Part shown: positions 1 to 11,440 of the stretch, in pieces
Layout: each line of letters opens with the position of its first letter
Position numbering within the stretch: the stretch's first letter is position 1
Source of the DNA: Fragilaria crotonensis
Taxonomy: Eukaryota; Bacillariophyta; Fragilariophyceae; Fragilariales; Fragilariaceae
Assembly: GCA_022925895.1 (NCBI GenBank)
Contig: JAKSYS010000420.1
Coordinates: 1 to 54,008 of the forward strand
Reading direction: 5' to 3'
DNA length: 54,008 bases
Position numbers and translations under genes: made by a program
Notes under the pieces: generated by a model
Database searches by the model: none
What the model was told of the DNA's origin: nothing
What the model saw: the letters and a program-made list of their open reading frames with translations, nothing else

Positions 1-1
1 C

Positions 2-871
2 TTTGACTGTGTCGTCGACACTTTTGGCTTGTGTTCTTTTGATGACCCCGTGGCAGTCTTGCAGGAAATGGCCCGTGTGTGCAAGCCTGATGGAAAAATA
101 CTCTTGTTGGAACATGGGAGGTCAAAGTCATGGAAGTCCTTGTCCGACTACCTGGATAAGAATGCCGAACGTCACGCCAAGAACTGGGGCTGCATCTGGA
201 ATCGAGACTTGGATGAACTTCTAAAGAAAGCCCCTCTAAATCTTAGTCGTGTCGACACCTGGCACTTTGGAACGACCTACTACATCGTCTGTCGACCGAT
301 CAAGAAGAAAGACGAGCGACCTTCAGAAGTCGTAGCAACTAGCGCAGTCGATGCTTGGTTGCCGCACCTATCCGATACCAAAGTTGTCGATGGCGTAACT
401 TTATATCGCAATGCAGAAGGCGTCCGAGTATGGAATGTTTTAGGTATGAGCGTGGACATCTACATAGCTGGATTCTGGACCGCGCAACAACTTCAGAGTG
501 CCGACGACATCTTGGCTTGCAAGATGCCCAAGCAAATGGATTTTACTTTTTTGAGAAGTGTGGGTCAAAATGGAGTGTCCACTGCGTGGCGGCGCCAACT
601 AGACGCTAGCGTAACTTTCAAGTATGATGGCTACGAAGAGGATCGAGATGCGTTCATCAGCATGTTTGGTCCTATACAGAGTGGCGGGACAGAGTCCGTC
701 GTGATCGTTGGCGACGCAACTCACATCATCGATCAAGGAGTTACGAAGGGAACAATTCGCGGCAAGAATTTTCAAAAGGCCTTCTTTAGCATGTGGTTTG
801 GAGAGCGCAGTGTGACTCCTGAACTCAAAAGCGGATTGCTGAGCTTGGACAGAATTTATACCTTGGTATAA
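2..871 (+). CDS. OMS1-like SAM methyltransferase fused to chalcone-isomerase-like domain (5' partial)
   Basis: The frame is open to the left window edge, so the true start and the SAM-binding N-terminus lie outside. The first ~95 residues are the C-terminal half of a class I methyltransferase: FDCVVDTFGLCS (motif II region), RVCKPDGKILLLEHG (post II), then RHAKNWGCIWNRD and FGTTYYIV, a set typical of OMS1/METTL7-type enzymes. After a ~25-residue linker comes a chalcone-isomerase-like domain (Pfam Chalcone_3 type): GVRVWNVLGMSVDIYIAGFW, a middle part with FLRSVG, and the C-terminal signature FQKAFFSMWFGE...LKSGLL. OMS1 is a mitochondrial inner-membrane methyltransferase; chalcone-isomerase-like domains of this class often lack isomerase activity and bind fatty acids. 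Substrate is unknown. The domains are clear; the joint function is inference. Confidence 0.88.
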   Translation, partial: FDCVVDTFGLCSFDDPVAVLQEMARVCKPDGKILLLEHGRSKSWKSLSDYLDKNAERHAKNWGCIWNRDLDELLKKAPLNLSRVDTWHFGTTYYIVCRPIKKKDERPSEVVATSAVDAWLPHLSDTKVVDGVTLYRNAEGVRVWNVLGMSVDIYIAGFWTAQQLQSADDILACKMPKQMDFTFLRSVGQNGVSTAWRRQLDASVTFKYDGYEEDRDAFISMFGPIQSGGTESVVIVGDATHIIDQGVTKGTIRGKNFQKAFFSMWFGERSVTPELKSGLLSLDRIYTLV

Positions 872-2359
872 GTAGGGACATCGGTTAGCTTGTTCTTGAA
901 TCATAAGCCTGGGATAGGCCAAAGCTAGAATCAATGATGTGCGCACAACATCCAGGATGCTCTAGTACAGACCCAAGACATCTCCAATAAGTACGCCTCC
1001 TGATACCCCCAGCGAGGTGCAATCGTCAGCCTCCAGTGTCCTGTGCTGAGAACCGGTAAGCGACGGCAGATGGGAGAAAGGCAAATGCAGCTTTGAGATT
1101 TGGAGTACGAGAGTACCAGGTAGTTGTCCCGGTACCTGGTACCAGTACTCGGAATAATCCGTTGACAACTCATTACATGATAAGTTGTACTCGTGCTCCA
1201 GCACAAGTACCAGTACCAGTACGAAGTACGAGTACTCGTACTCGATTAGTAGTAGGTGTACGGACTACGGACCAAGGACTCGATGTATCATATGATCATA
1301 TGCATATGGCAAATGCATAATGGATACCAGTATCATAGACGTAGTATGTATCGTGCTACTGCTACAAAAATCTCGAACTGGCGTACTGTAGTACCAGATA
1401 CTTTAGAACCAAAGTTTTTGTACCGTCGTCACTTTGCGAGATTCGAAATCTATGTGCGATGGTTCGCAGTTCGCATTTGCAAAGAATCTCTCTACATATA
1501 TGCATTGCGACTTCTCTCCATTTGACAAGCACTCGTACTTCCGGTAGTAGGTAATGAGTACCGTTGTAAGTACTCCAGTACTCCGAGTACCGAGTAGCAG
1601 TAATTGTAACTACAGTACCAGTACTACCCCAGTGGAGTTTTTGGTACCTGTACCTGCACATTTCGCATTAGCTACTGGTACTACCGGTAGTAGAGTAGGG
1701 GTAAGGGGTAAGAGATACATGATGATACTGTAGTATGATACTATTATCATATATGATGATAGGGATTTGAAACTTGAAGACATACAGTACACACTACATG
1801 TACATGTACTTGTACTCGGAGCTCATACCCATGGTGCCATGGAGCACCTTGTACCTGGTACTAGCACTGAGTCTACTGCAGAAGTACTGTAGTACAATAA
1901 GTACGCATCCTGTTCGTCGTACAGTAGACTTTACATGCAGTATATCCAAGCTACTGGAGTACTGAAGTACTTGTTCTGGTGTTCTGGAGTTCTTCGACCA
2001 GCCACCGTCTTTGCACGACGTACTATTGTGCATATTTATCTTTGAACATGAAACATGAACAAGGAATTATTGGAATTCACAGCACACGTCACATGTAACA
2101 ATGCACGACAGCACACCGGAGCGCCGGAGCGCACACACAAACACACCGCCCCACGCACAAGCGACCACATCGCAACAGTCACCGTACCTGCTACCAGGTA
2201 CTGAGTACTTGTACACGTCCACTGCCTGGGTTCCCGAGTACTGCAAGTACATGGTACTTGGAAGGCAATAACATACGGCCAAGATCACAGGCACACAGGC
2301 ACACCACACCTTCACACTTAGATTCTCCTCAAATAATTTCGGCTTGTCATTTCCGAACG
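872..2359. other. Intergenic, GTAC-palindrome-rich, no gene seen
   Basis: No convincing gene. The stretch is packed with GTAC, GGTACC, AGTACT and CTCGTACTC-type palindromes (about 13 GTAC in 1093-1280, where about one is expected). It also has ATATGATCATATG-like palindromes near 1290-1310 and 1730-1760. Short ORFs on both strands here are composition artefacts. The last ~100 bases are presumably the promoter and 5' leader of the downstream carrier gene. Confidence 0.6.
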
Positions 2360-3639
2360 ATGTTGCACCTTAATCCAGTCCTCCTTGCGCATTCGCCAGA
2401 GACCAAGTATGACCTTATGTACTACTTAAAGGGTGCCGCAGCTGGTGGTATCTGCTGTTCTATCACTCACGGTGCCCTTACCCCCGTCGATGTCGTTAAA
2501 ACTCGTGTGCAACTGGACTCCGTGAAGGTTAGTATCTTTTCTACAAGTTCGACATTTGACGTGATTTTTTATCCTTCCGCCGGCTCCGATGACAACGATG
2601 CGACGACAAGACAAGCAGCGGCAATGAGAAGCATTAGACTGGCGGGTTGGTGGTCAACTGTTTCCGATGTCTCATGAAGGCCATCGTCTAACCTTCGTCG
2701 ATGGATTTTTCCGAAGCCTTTTTGGCTATGGGAGTGTTCGCCTCCCGCGATACCTATTTCCGAAGTGTCGAAATCTTTAGCCAAGGCACCGTTAGTTTTT
2801 CTCCATTGAACGTCACACTTTCTCACTTTTTCTTCTTTCATCATGGACAACAGTACAACAAAGGTCTTATCGGTGGTTTCCGTCAGATCATTGCGGAGGA
2901 GGGTGCCATGGCTCTTACTACGGGGCTTGGAGCTACCGTTTTCGGTTACTTCATTCAGGGATGGTTCAAGTTCGGAGGAGTCGAGCTTATCAAGATCAAC
3001 ATGGTCGCTGCCATGGGAGAAGAGAAGGCGTGGGAGAACAAGACAAACATCTACCTTGCCGCCGCTGCGGGTGCCGAATTCGTTGCTGATCTCTTCCTCT
3101 GTCCCCTCGAGGCCGTTCGTATCCGCTCCGTATCTGATCCTACTTTCTCCTCAGGACTTGCCGACGGTTTCGCGAAGATGGCCAAGACCGAGGGTATTAC
3201 CGGTTTCTACTCCGGTCTCCTCCCAATCCTAGCAAAACAGATTCCATACACCATGGCTAAGTTTGCTGTACAGGGAAGTGTTGCCGATGCTATGTATGTC
3301 GGAATTGGCAAGACACCAGCAGAGCTTTCTGGTTCCACAAACCTCGGTGTCTCTCTCACATCAGGAGTTATTGCCGGAGTCGCCGCTGCCATCATTTCCC
3401 ACCCTGCTGATACCCTCCTCTCCAAGGTGAACAAGGCTGGTGCCGGAGGAGATGGTCCGATGTTGAAGCGCCTCAGCAACATCGCCAAGGAGATTGGCTT
3501 TGCTAAGCTCTGCACTGTCGGACTCGCCCCGCGTTGTGTTATGATTGGTACTCTCACTGCCGGACAATTCGGTATCTTCGACACGGTCATGAATGCCCTG
3601 GGAGCATCCAAATTCCACTTCCACAACCCTAACGCCTAA
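2360..3639 (+). CDS. Mitochondrial phosphate carrier (SLC25A3/MIR1/PIC type), 2 exons
   Basis: Exon 1 is 2360-2527 and exon 2 is 2854-3639, split by a 326-nt phase-0 intron (AAG|gttagt ... caacag|TAC) that holds in-frame stops. The 317-residue product matches the family length. All three Px(D/E)xx(K/R) repeats are present: PVDVVKTR, PLEAVRIR and PADTLLSK. The family block YNKGLIGGFRQIIAEEG...GYFIQGWFKFGGVE is diagnostic of the phosphate subgroup. It imports inorganic phosphate with protons (or against hydroxide) across the mitochondrial inner membrane for ATP synthesis. The start at 2360 is the first ATG giving a normal N-terminus (MLHLNPVLL); an in-frame ATG at 2258 would add an unlikely 34 residues. 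It is convergent with the L9 gene. Confidence 0.95.
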
Positions 3640-3995
3640 AGTTGGAAAACTTCCGTAACGTTGCCTCTTTCTTTATTTGACCCCGTGTCTCGGGTGTGGC
3701 TGAGTTTCTCAAACGACACGCTCTCCGTAAAGAACACTAGTGGTCATTCTGAGATGTATTACTGTGAGCATGAGACGTACATTGAATATTTCCGTAGCTT
3801 AGTTGTTTAACGACACATCTTGCATGTACATAAACGGGAGGAAATTCATGGGTGTTTCCTCCATAGACGCTCTCTCGAATAATTAGTATGCTGTCTCGAT
3901 ATCGCGGCGAAACTGGATACGGTGGTTGACACTTACTATAATGGGAAAACTACTATTGTACAAATCCCTTAATCGAAGTCCAACCAGCTATCAAT
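3640..3995. other. Short intergenic region between convergent genes
   Basis: About 356 bases between the 3' ends of the phosphate carrier and ribosomal protein L9 genes. It should hold both 3' UTRs. No ORF, repeat or RNA gene is recognised. Confidence 0.6.
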
Positions 3996-4716
3996 TTATT
4001 CCGTGGCAGCAATAGATCCCTTCTCAGAGACGTAGATACCATCAAGAAATTTACGCAAATCCTTGTTACGGATGTTGGTAGCTTGTTGAATTTGGGCAGC
4101 AACCAGAGAGACGACGGCAATATCATTTCCGGAGAGCTCAATTTGATCCTTCACGTTGGCAGTACGCACGTACTCGACACCCTCTGCCAGCTTAACCCTG
4201 CGTACACGCTTCTCTCCCAAAAAGTTACGAATCTCAACATACCCGTTTGTCAGGGTAACGTTGATGGGGAAATGGGAATACACGAATCGCATCTTGTAAA
4301 GGAATCCTTGAGTAACACCGACGAACATATTGTCCACGTGGGAGCAGATTGTACGAACGCATGCAAGCTGCTTGCGGGTGGCGAACCACAAGTCTACGCG
4401 GACAAACTTCTTCTCCACGCCGGTCTCCTCGTCAACTCCGCCGATGAGTTGGAGATCCATGTCAACATGCTTGAAATCACGAGTCAGTGTACCACGTGGT
4501 CCCTTGACAGTGACGCGTCGAGCCTTGATCTCAACCTCAACTGTCGTATGGTGAAGGCGGCAAAAGGTTAGTTTACGACATGGTACATCGGCAAGATGTG
4601 GGACCACTAGACAGTTTTTCATCGAACGTGGCTGAGCAAAATCGCAATCAACGCTCTGCAAGCAACGTACCACCTTCTGGAACTTCGATTTCACGGGTAG
4701 CGAGAACAGTCTTCAT
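3996..4716 (-). CDS. RPL9: 60S ribosomal protein L9 (uL6), 2 exons
   Basis: On the minus strand exon 1 is 4716-4671 and exon 2 is 4540-3996, with a 130-nt phase-1 intron (GAAGGTG|gtacgt ... acgacag|TTGAG). The splice restores [19 protein letters not shown] followed by [18 protein letters not shown]. The 196-residue product covers cytosolic L9 end to end. Visible signatures are [48 protein letters not shown] and [16 protein letters not shown]. It is a large-subunit protein near the sarcin-ricin loop. A single intron just after the N-terminus is common in ribosomal protein genes. No defects are seen. Confidence 0.97.
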
Positions 4717-5458
4717 TGTCTAATCTCTATAACTGCGTCAAGGTGCTTGAACGTCGAGTGGCGGGCCAGGGCGCGGGGGCTTGATAATGGCGACGGGCAG
4801 CGTGCGATAGGTATTGTAACTACTTCCCATGTTATTTCTGGCAATGTGTTGATCTATTTCAGGTATGTACTCCAGCGGCGAATTCACCCAAAGGTCGCAG
4901 AGGGGTAGCTGTGCCCTATGACATCGTACGTAGAGAAAAGGAAGTAAGAGGTATCCAGATACAACGCTGACCGAATCGACTAAAGAATGTCCGGTAAATG
5001 GCTGTTATTCTCCGAGATAAAGATAGCAAAATACCTCGATCTCCAATCTCTACTACGAGCTACGAGCTTATTCTACTAGAGCTACGACCTCGTATCATAC
5101 ATGATGTAGACAGCTTGGAGGTTGGGGAGGACTGTAGGACACTTCTACTGAGTACTACTACGTGAACCTTGTACTACAGTACAACAGTAGCATTGAAGTG
5201 AAAGTATGAATAGCGCTGATGCGGTGCTGATTATGGAAAGTGGAAACGAAGGTACAAGGGTACTACGGATGTACTAGTACCTAAAATTCATGAAACAAAT
5301 AAAGCAACCATGTGTAGGGCTTCGTATATTCCCCAAGTAGAAAAAACTCCGTGCTGTCGCCGTGCTAAAATGGAGGATTCCGGCGTACGACAGTACGTAT
5401 AAATGGTAAGAAATAGTTTCGTATCGTACTAGTACAGTAGAAAACATACTACGGCGAG
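4717..5458. other. Intergenic, upstream of RPL9
   Basis: No gene seen. The part next to 4717 must include the RPL9 promoter, but no TATA box or known diatom element could be assigned. The stretch from about 5040 to 5450 is rich in GTAC and TACTAC words. Confidence 0.5.
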
Positions 5459-7545
5459 CTAAATTCTAAAGTTGGGATTCAGAGTCGCATCCTTCTTATC
5501 CCTCTTCAGCCCATTAATGATGTTGGTCACTGAAGTCTGACCACCATAGACAGCATAAATCTTGTCTATGGCGGTCTCTGCAGTATCCCCATGCGAATCA
5601 ATCTTGATACCAAGTCCGACACAACCTTGCGTCGGCTGTACTGATGCTTTGAGCGACCTCGCTCAGTGTAGGAGAACAGTCTAGCTGCTTTCCTCCCACC
5701 GACTCCATGATGATACTCTTGCCAGAGGTCATGAAGACTTCTGGGCGTCGGCATCAGCGTCGCCATCATTGCGAGGTCGTTCGCAGCAGCTCTTTCAGGC
5801 ACCTCCTCCGCTCCTGCTTTGCCCTCGCCTCTCTCCCCACCAGCAGTCCGTCGCCTCGCAGGTTGCAATGCAATTTGCCTCACATTTCCATTCAAAATGC
5901 CAAAACACCGCTCCAGATTCAATTGAATTCGATTGACCGCTGTCTTTAACTCCACATTGTCTTGTCGTAGGGACAACAAACCCGACTGCATACCCAGCAA
6001 TTGATTTCGCATTGTCACATTCGTTGCAAGTGCAGGCTGTCCAGCTACTCCATCCACATCAATTGCCCCATCCATATCAATGAAGACTGCTCCGTGATTG
6101 CCTGACACCGTCACCGCCATCTTCTTGATTGGATTCATTTCAGGATCAACATCTGCCCCGCGAACATGTTCCCATTCCGAAAGAACTTCATGTTTGAAAT
6201 CACCCGGAACGTACTCATCAGCAAGCGGAGAGTAAATCAACCACAACAACGCCTCACCAAGTACAAGAGACGCCGATTCTGGGAGTCGCTTCCTGATATT
6301 TGGAACGACTCGACTCAGAACGAATGTGTTCATCATAGTCGCGTCAGGTGTCTGGTCAGGCACATAAAAGCAAGGACCGCCACCACACAACTTCTCAGCA
6401 ACCTTCGCATCGGGAAATGGAAGCTCAACATCATCATAGACATCGGATACTCTACCTGTTCCTTTCCATCTACCTCTGATATCTTTCTCGTCTTTAGTGA
6501 CCCCACATCGTCGGGCAAATGTCGCAGCATACTTTCGAATGCTGTGACTTCCCAGCATAGACAATTCACCGTCACCATTCTCCTCCCCCTTGAATTCCTG
6601 GCGTCTGAACACACGTGTAAATAAAGATTGTATCATTGCCTTCGTCTTCAGTCCTCCAGCATCTGGAACACGTACGTCATCGCTGATGCAAAAAACATAT
6701 GGAGAATTCATTGCTGTCGGATTCAACTTCAAATTTAATTCAAGCCACAATGCGAGTGAGCACAAAACACAATATACAGGATTCAGGGACCCCAACACAA
6801 TCTGCCATGGTGCATCTCGTTCATCGTCCATTTTTGGACCAGTTCAATCTGGTTTTCAATGCATTTGGAAACGCATCGTGGACTCGAATATGCTCCAGTA
6901 CAAGTTGAGTTGAGTCATCAACTCGAGCTATCAAATGGAATTGGAACTTCACCATCGCCGATATACCATACCTTTTCCAGAATACATCATGTGCACCTTC
7001 ACCCCTCTGGCCTGCAGACAAAACATTACGATTCAAAAGGTCATGCATTACAACAAATTCCTGACCAAGCATGGGCCATCGAGTCTGTGAATCCACCCCT
7101 TGTTTCCTTGCCTTTTCCTCTTGACACGCTTGATCAGACCATTTACGAGCGCACTACGGGTAGGGTTACCTTCAGTTCTTGTCACACTCCACATGTTGCG
7201 ATTAGGCATGAAATACGAGATTGCTTTCTTGTCCATTGCCAAGGAGTTTGCTCGTGCTGAAATGGGATTCGCATCTCCCGCAGGTTCTGTTGTCCCAAAA
7301 GTCTTCAAATTCATATACCGCAGCACATCATTTGGAGTTATAGCAGCTAACACCTCCATTGCATGAACATGATCCCGATGATACTCACCTCCAACAGGAC
7401 GATTGTGAAGAAAAGACATGAACGAAGCAAGAATACATTTGTACTTTGTCAGAGTTTTGGTGTCAACCATTCTATCGACAAGTATTACAAATGAGCCAAA
7501 GGGTACCTTACGAAACTTGTCGCATTCGTTCCATATGTACCACAT
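5459..7545 (-). pseudogene. Crypton-type tyrosine recombinase, three frameshifts
   Basis: Read on the minus strand in several frames, this gives a diatom-style Crypton recombinase. The N-terminal part (from 7545) has DRMVDTKTLTKYKCILASFM, ITPNDVLRYMNLKTFG and NSLAMDKKAISYFMPN. The catalytic part has GSHSIRKYAATFARRCG (the HxxR box), RGRWKG and DVYDDVELPFPDAKVAEKLC, where the Tyr is the likely nucleophile. The C-terminus, in another frame down to the stop at 5459, has TAIDKIYAVYGGQTSVTNII. Frames change near 7105-7112, in an A-run read from 6831-6835, and near 5591-5600; each is a one-base change. Cryptons move as circular DNA through this enzyme. No terminal repeats were found, as expected. 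It is either a recently dead copy or an intact one with sequencing errors. Confidence 0.8.
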
Positions 7546-7719
7546 GTAAATTTACTGCAAGTGCAACGAAAGTCGCAGTTCCCAAACTGCTGGTACTATT
7601 GTTTGGACTGAGTATGGTCCACATAAATCTACCGAAAACGTCTTCAAGTACCCCAACTATGGGGCATAGTACCAGTAGTGCAAGATCCGGAATTTTGTGG
7701 AATCCTATAAGAGAAGTAC

Positions 7720-7743
7720 TACCTCGGTCGCATTTCCGAGGTA
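7720..7743. repeat. Perfect 8-bp stem hairpin
   Basis: TACCTCGG and CCGAGGTA form a perfect 8-bp inverted repeat around an 8-base loop. GTAC words at 7716-7719 and 7753-7757 extend the symmetry. No T-run follows, so a terminator is not indicated. Function is unknown. Confidence 0.5.
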
Positions 7744-8216
7744 ATACAGTAGTACCATGGACCAGGTGGAGGGTGCAGGGTGCAGGGAATCGGAGTAGAG
7801 TCAACTGTCAAACACATACTGTAGTAAATTATTAACTGGAAAGTGGGCGGAAGGCAGAACTAACAAAATCTACTGTTAGTAAATTGCCAATTATTGTAGG
7901 CAACCATCATTTTGAAGGTTGGTGAATGATGGCTTTGACTTGATCAGAGATAGATTAATTTCTCTGTTGTTGAACCTTGTTGATGGACAAGCCACATGGC
8001 AGCAGCACATCCTTACACATGTATTCATGGTCCAAAGACCGGGTGTCATCCCAAATCAAAGTACCTGGTACATGAGTATCATCTCCTAATTGGAGTACAA
8101 ATACTTGCTATGTCCTGTTCCACTTCTTGTCAATACAAAGTGTCCTTCTGATTCTTACAAGAATAACAAGGAATGATTCATTTTAAGAAGCAGTAGGTAG
8201 GATCGGTCATATTGAT

Positions 8217-8278
8217 TGTTGATGTTTGATGTTTGATGTTTGATGCTGGCTGATGCCTGATGGCTGACGGCTGATGGC
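8217..8278. repeat. Degenerate TTTGATG / CTGATGG tandem repeat
   Basis: Seven- to eight-base units of the form TTTGATG repeat about four times, then drift into CTGATGC/CTGATGG units. It is a short simple-sequence repeat, probably made by replication slippage. Confidence 0.7.
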
Positions 8279-9154
8279 CAAAGCAGTTTACGGTCTGTCT
8301 GTCACCAGAGGAGGCATGTTAACATGGGAGGGCGGAGGGCCCATTTCATGTTGCATGAGAAAATGAGAATCAAATGTTGCATCGAAAATTTAATATGTAT
8401 ACTTCCAAAACATCCTATACGAAGGGTTTGACGCGCTTGTGACATTCGACTTTTTTAGCTGTGATTTGTCGGAAGAACTCATATACGGATAGTGCTTCTA
8501 TGCATATGTCATAGTCGTAAGTCATAAGCTGTTCAGCTGCTTCTCTATTACCAGATACAGCACTGTTTACCGTGCTACTGAACGTACTCCACCTTCTACT
8601 GTAGTACTCGTCTGTGCCTGGTTGGTGGCTGGATTCTCAACTGCAGTAGCAGTTGTGCGTACCGGTACTGCCGTACTGCCGTAGTACGCTCCTATCGCTG
8701 ACTGTCGGCTCGAGAACTCGATCTGGTGTCATATGTCATATGTATGATAGGCGTTACGGGCACTTGACGGTACCTGTTACCTGGTACCAGGCAGTATTCC
8801 TAACAATCTCCATACTCCACATGTCATACGGATCATACTCGTCGCAGCGGAAAGGAGTGAATTGATTGCTGTGGTGATCGCTTCAACACATCTCCCTCGC
8901 TAAGAAGGGGCGTGTGCTGTGTTTTACTCAATCACAGTGCACAGGAACCTTGAACTGGGACGAGCTTTGACGAGGACTCTCTGAAGGCAGTTGTCCAGGC
9001 AGTGGCACTGATTTCAAGAAGAGGCCCTCGTAGAAATCTACTGCAGCGTAGTGACCCAAAACTGACCGTACGTCTCTACCGGTATTGTGATCAACTGCAA
9101 GAAAACGACGCTTTCCTCCAGGCAAGATCGATAAAGCTTGTTTCTAAAGCAGCA

Positions 9155-11440
9155 ATGAGCTCAATGCAAAGGGGGCAGCCTGTTCAGGCGTCGTTTGAGC
9201 TAGGTTCCAAGAAGAAGTTCGGAAAAAATCTAAATAAACTACAAAAACCGCCTGCTCCACCCATCACGAATGGAGCGAGCCAAAAGGGGTCTGGATCGGC
9301 ACGCAATGGGCTGTTACTGCTCTCCACCAAGAGATCGTCGTCTGCCGGGACTGCACAGGGATCAGGTTTGCTATCCAGCAAACCGGTGCAACTTCCTGCG
9401 ACAGTGAAGCCTTCGTCGCAGCCGGCCGCTGTGCGGAAAGAGTCGTACACGTCAGCTCACGACGCCTTGATAGATGCAGTCATGGGCGCATCCAGGAGTG
9501 ACTCCCAGAAAGAGCCAGACGCGTGGAAAGTCGTGGAGAAACAACCAGATGAAGATAAAGCGTCACCAATTCCTATCTCGCCAACGAGAGGCCAAGAATC
9601 TCCTAGTTTTCAAAGCAGTGCTGTTCCAAATGACGACGACAGAAACGAGCGCATTTATCAACCTGAACAAATGAATAACCAACGCTATGGCGATCGCTTT
9701 GATGATAGTGGTCCTCAACGCTACAATCGCCACGATTCTGATGATAATTGGAGAATATCAGATACAGAGGAAAGGTGGACAAGGGGTCACCAACCGCCTG
9801 GCGAAGCTGGCGATGATGAACAAGGAATGCGCATGTCGATGCTAGCTCGTGAGCGCGCAGAACGTCGACGCCACGAAGAAGAGACACGCATGAAAGAGCA
9901 ACGTGACCGAGCGACCCAGCGATTGCGCGAGCTCGATGAAAAGGTGGAAAGCCAGCCGAGCGAAGGTGTTGATGACGCACATTATGACGAGAGAGGTGGT
10001 GATACGAACGGTTTCAGTCCGCGCCCTATCACAATGAGGAGTCTCTTTGATCCAAATAAACCTTACAGCTCCTTAGTGGGCGGGAATTCGAAATCTGACG
10101 GAGGCCTTGCGGACGCTCCCGCCGATCGTCCGCAAGATCCAGCAGTGAAGCTTATCGGCAATGATATTTCGAATCAGTCGATCGGCCCTGTTATCCAATT
10201 ATCAAGCTACGAAGATCGAGATCGCGGTGAAAGCAGAAACTCGACCACTACACCACGGATGTTGTACGATCCTAAGAGTGGTTCCATGGTTGCAGTCGGG
10301 GAGAGCAAAGCCAAGAAGGTAAAACCGAAAACCAGACGTGAGGCTGATAAAGGGGACAGCGGGGATGCTCTTAACAATGCGAAGAAGAAAAATAAAGGGC
10401 GCATCGAAATTGCGGTTAATCCGAACAAAGATCGTCGCCGCTGTGAGTCGATCGATACTACTTCCGCCGATGATAGCAAAGTGTTAAGGCCTCGTTCTGT
10501 CAAGCCTCCGGAGCCTCGCTTACCAAGAACATGTGGCGTCTTGTACGCTCGTGATGAGAAAGGTAACTGTTACTCTGTGGATGGTTGCGATGGAGATCAA
10601 GGGTACGGCTGTCATGGTGTTCCTGGTGGTCGAACCCGTAACCCCGAAGCGTATGCCAAATTCGAAGAAGAGCACAATACAGGAACCGACAACCAAGGTG
10701 ACTATAGCATAGACATCGACGACACAGAACATGGATTGCAAGGGTATTCTTCTCCAGAAAAGACTCCAGATCCCGTTGTCGCTTGGGTGAAACCGAATGA
10801 GAAGATCGAGCTACTCACTGGTGTCCAAGACTCTCCCACGTTACAGGCAACAGCTATGCCATGGGCTCCTAGCCAAGCGGCTCTGTCTGCTGCAAAGGAG
10901 ATACGTGGAAGCAACGGGAAGGTCACCAGATCGGTTGTTAGCGTTGACAGCATGGACAAGCATCGAGAGGTGGAAGATATCTGTGATGATCCTGTACGTT
11001 AATTGGGTGGGATTGTTTACCTTGTCAAATTGTACTGAAAACTCAATCCTGCTTTTCGTTGTTTCCAGGATTCATTTGTTGGCCTTGGCTTCGATCCGAG
11101 TGACATGGATGACGTTATGAATTCTCCATCGACCCGAGCGCATTCAGCAAGGCTCGACCATTTAGATCTAGTTGCCCTCTCTCTTGGTGTTCCAGCCTCT
11201 GACTCTAAACGAGACAGGAGTATTTTTGCTTTTGGCTCATCTTCCACATGGGGTTCTTCAGGGAACAACAATGCGCCATCTGATTGGGCTGTGCTAGGTA
11301 CAGGAGGCAGGATCGGAGCCGCTGATACCCAGGCCAAGAGCGTGGGAACTCCATCCTTCCTGTCGTTGTCGTCGAACAATACATGGGGCTCTGCAGGACT
11401 TCCCGGCTTTGGAGCGGATCAAGGAGCAATGACAGACTGA
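9155..11440 (+). CDS. Large low-complexity protein, weakly PRRC2/BAT2-like, 2 exons
   Basis: Exon 1 is 9155-10993 and exon 2 is 11069-11440, with a 75-nt phase-0 intron (CCT|gtacgt ... tttccag|GAT). The start is the first in-frame ATG (MSSMQRGQPVQ). The 736 residues are mostly hydrophilic and likely disordered. A basic N-terminus (KKKFGKNLNKLQ) is followed by NGLLLLSTKRSSSAG, a style seen at the start of BAT2/PRRC2 and plant MOS1 proteins. At about residues 226-270 lies a charged helix (RERAERRRHEEETRMKEQRD...RLRELDEKV), also PRRC2-like. A Cys-containing patch (CYSVDGCDGDQGYGCHG) lies near residue 475. The C-terminal exon is Ser/Gly/Trp-rich. PRRC2 proteins act in translation initiation and RNA granules, but the link is tentative. 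No catalytic domain is seen. Confidence 0.8.

Larger units (their letters stand above)
7546..9154. other. Intergenic: GTAC-rich DNA, hairpin and simple repeats
   Basis: No gene seen between the Crypton and the next CDS. It holds GTAC-rich stretches near 7600-7780 and 8560-8800, a hairpin at 7720-7743 and a TTTGATG-type tandem repeat at 8217-8278. The frame of the downstream gene is open upstream to about 9002, but without an ATG before 9155. Confidence 0.55.

Noticed and set aside
1610-2033. Short ORFs in GTAC-rich DNA
   Set aside because: Their peptides are runs of Tyr/Ser/Val/Leu forced by the GTAC composition.
3207-3626. Long minus-strand ORFs opposite the phosphate carrier
   Set aside because: They are shadows of a clearly identified carrier gene.
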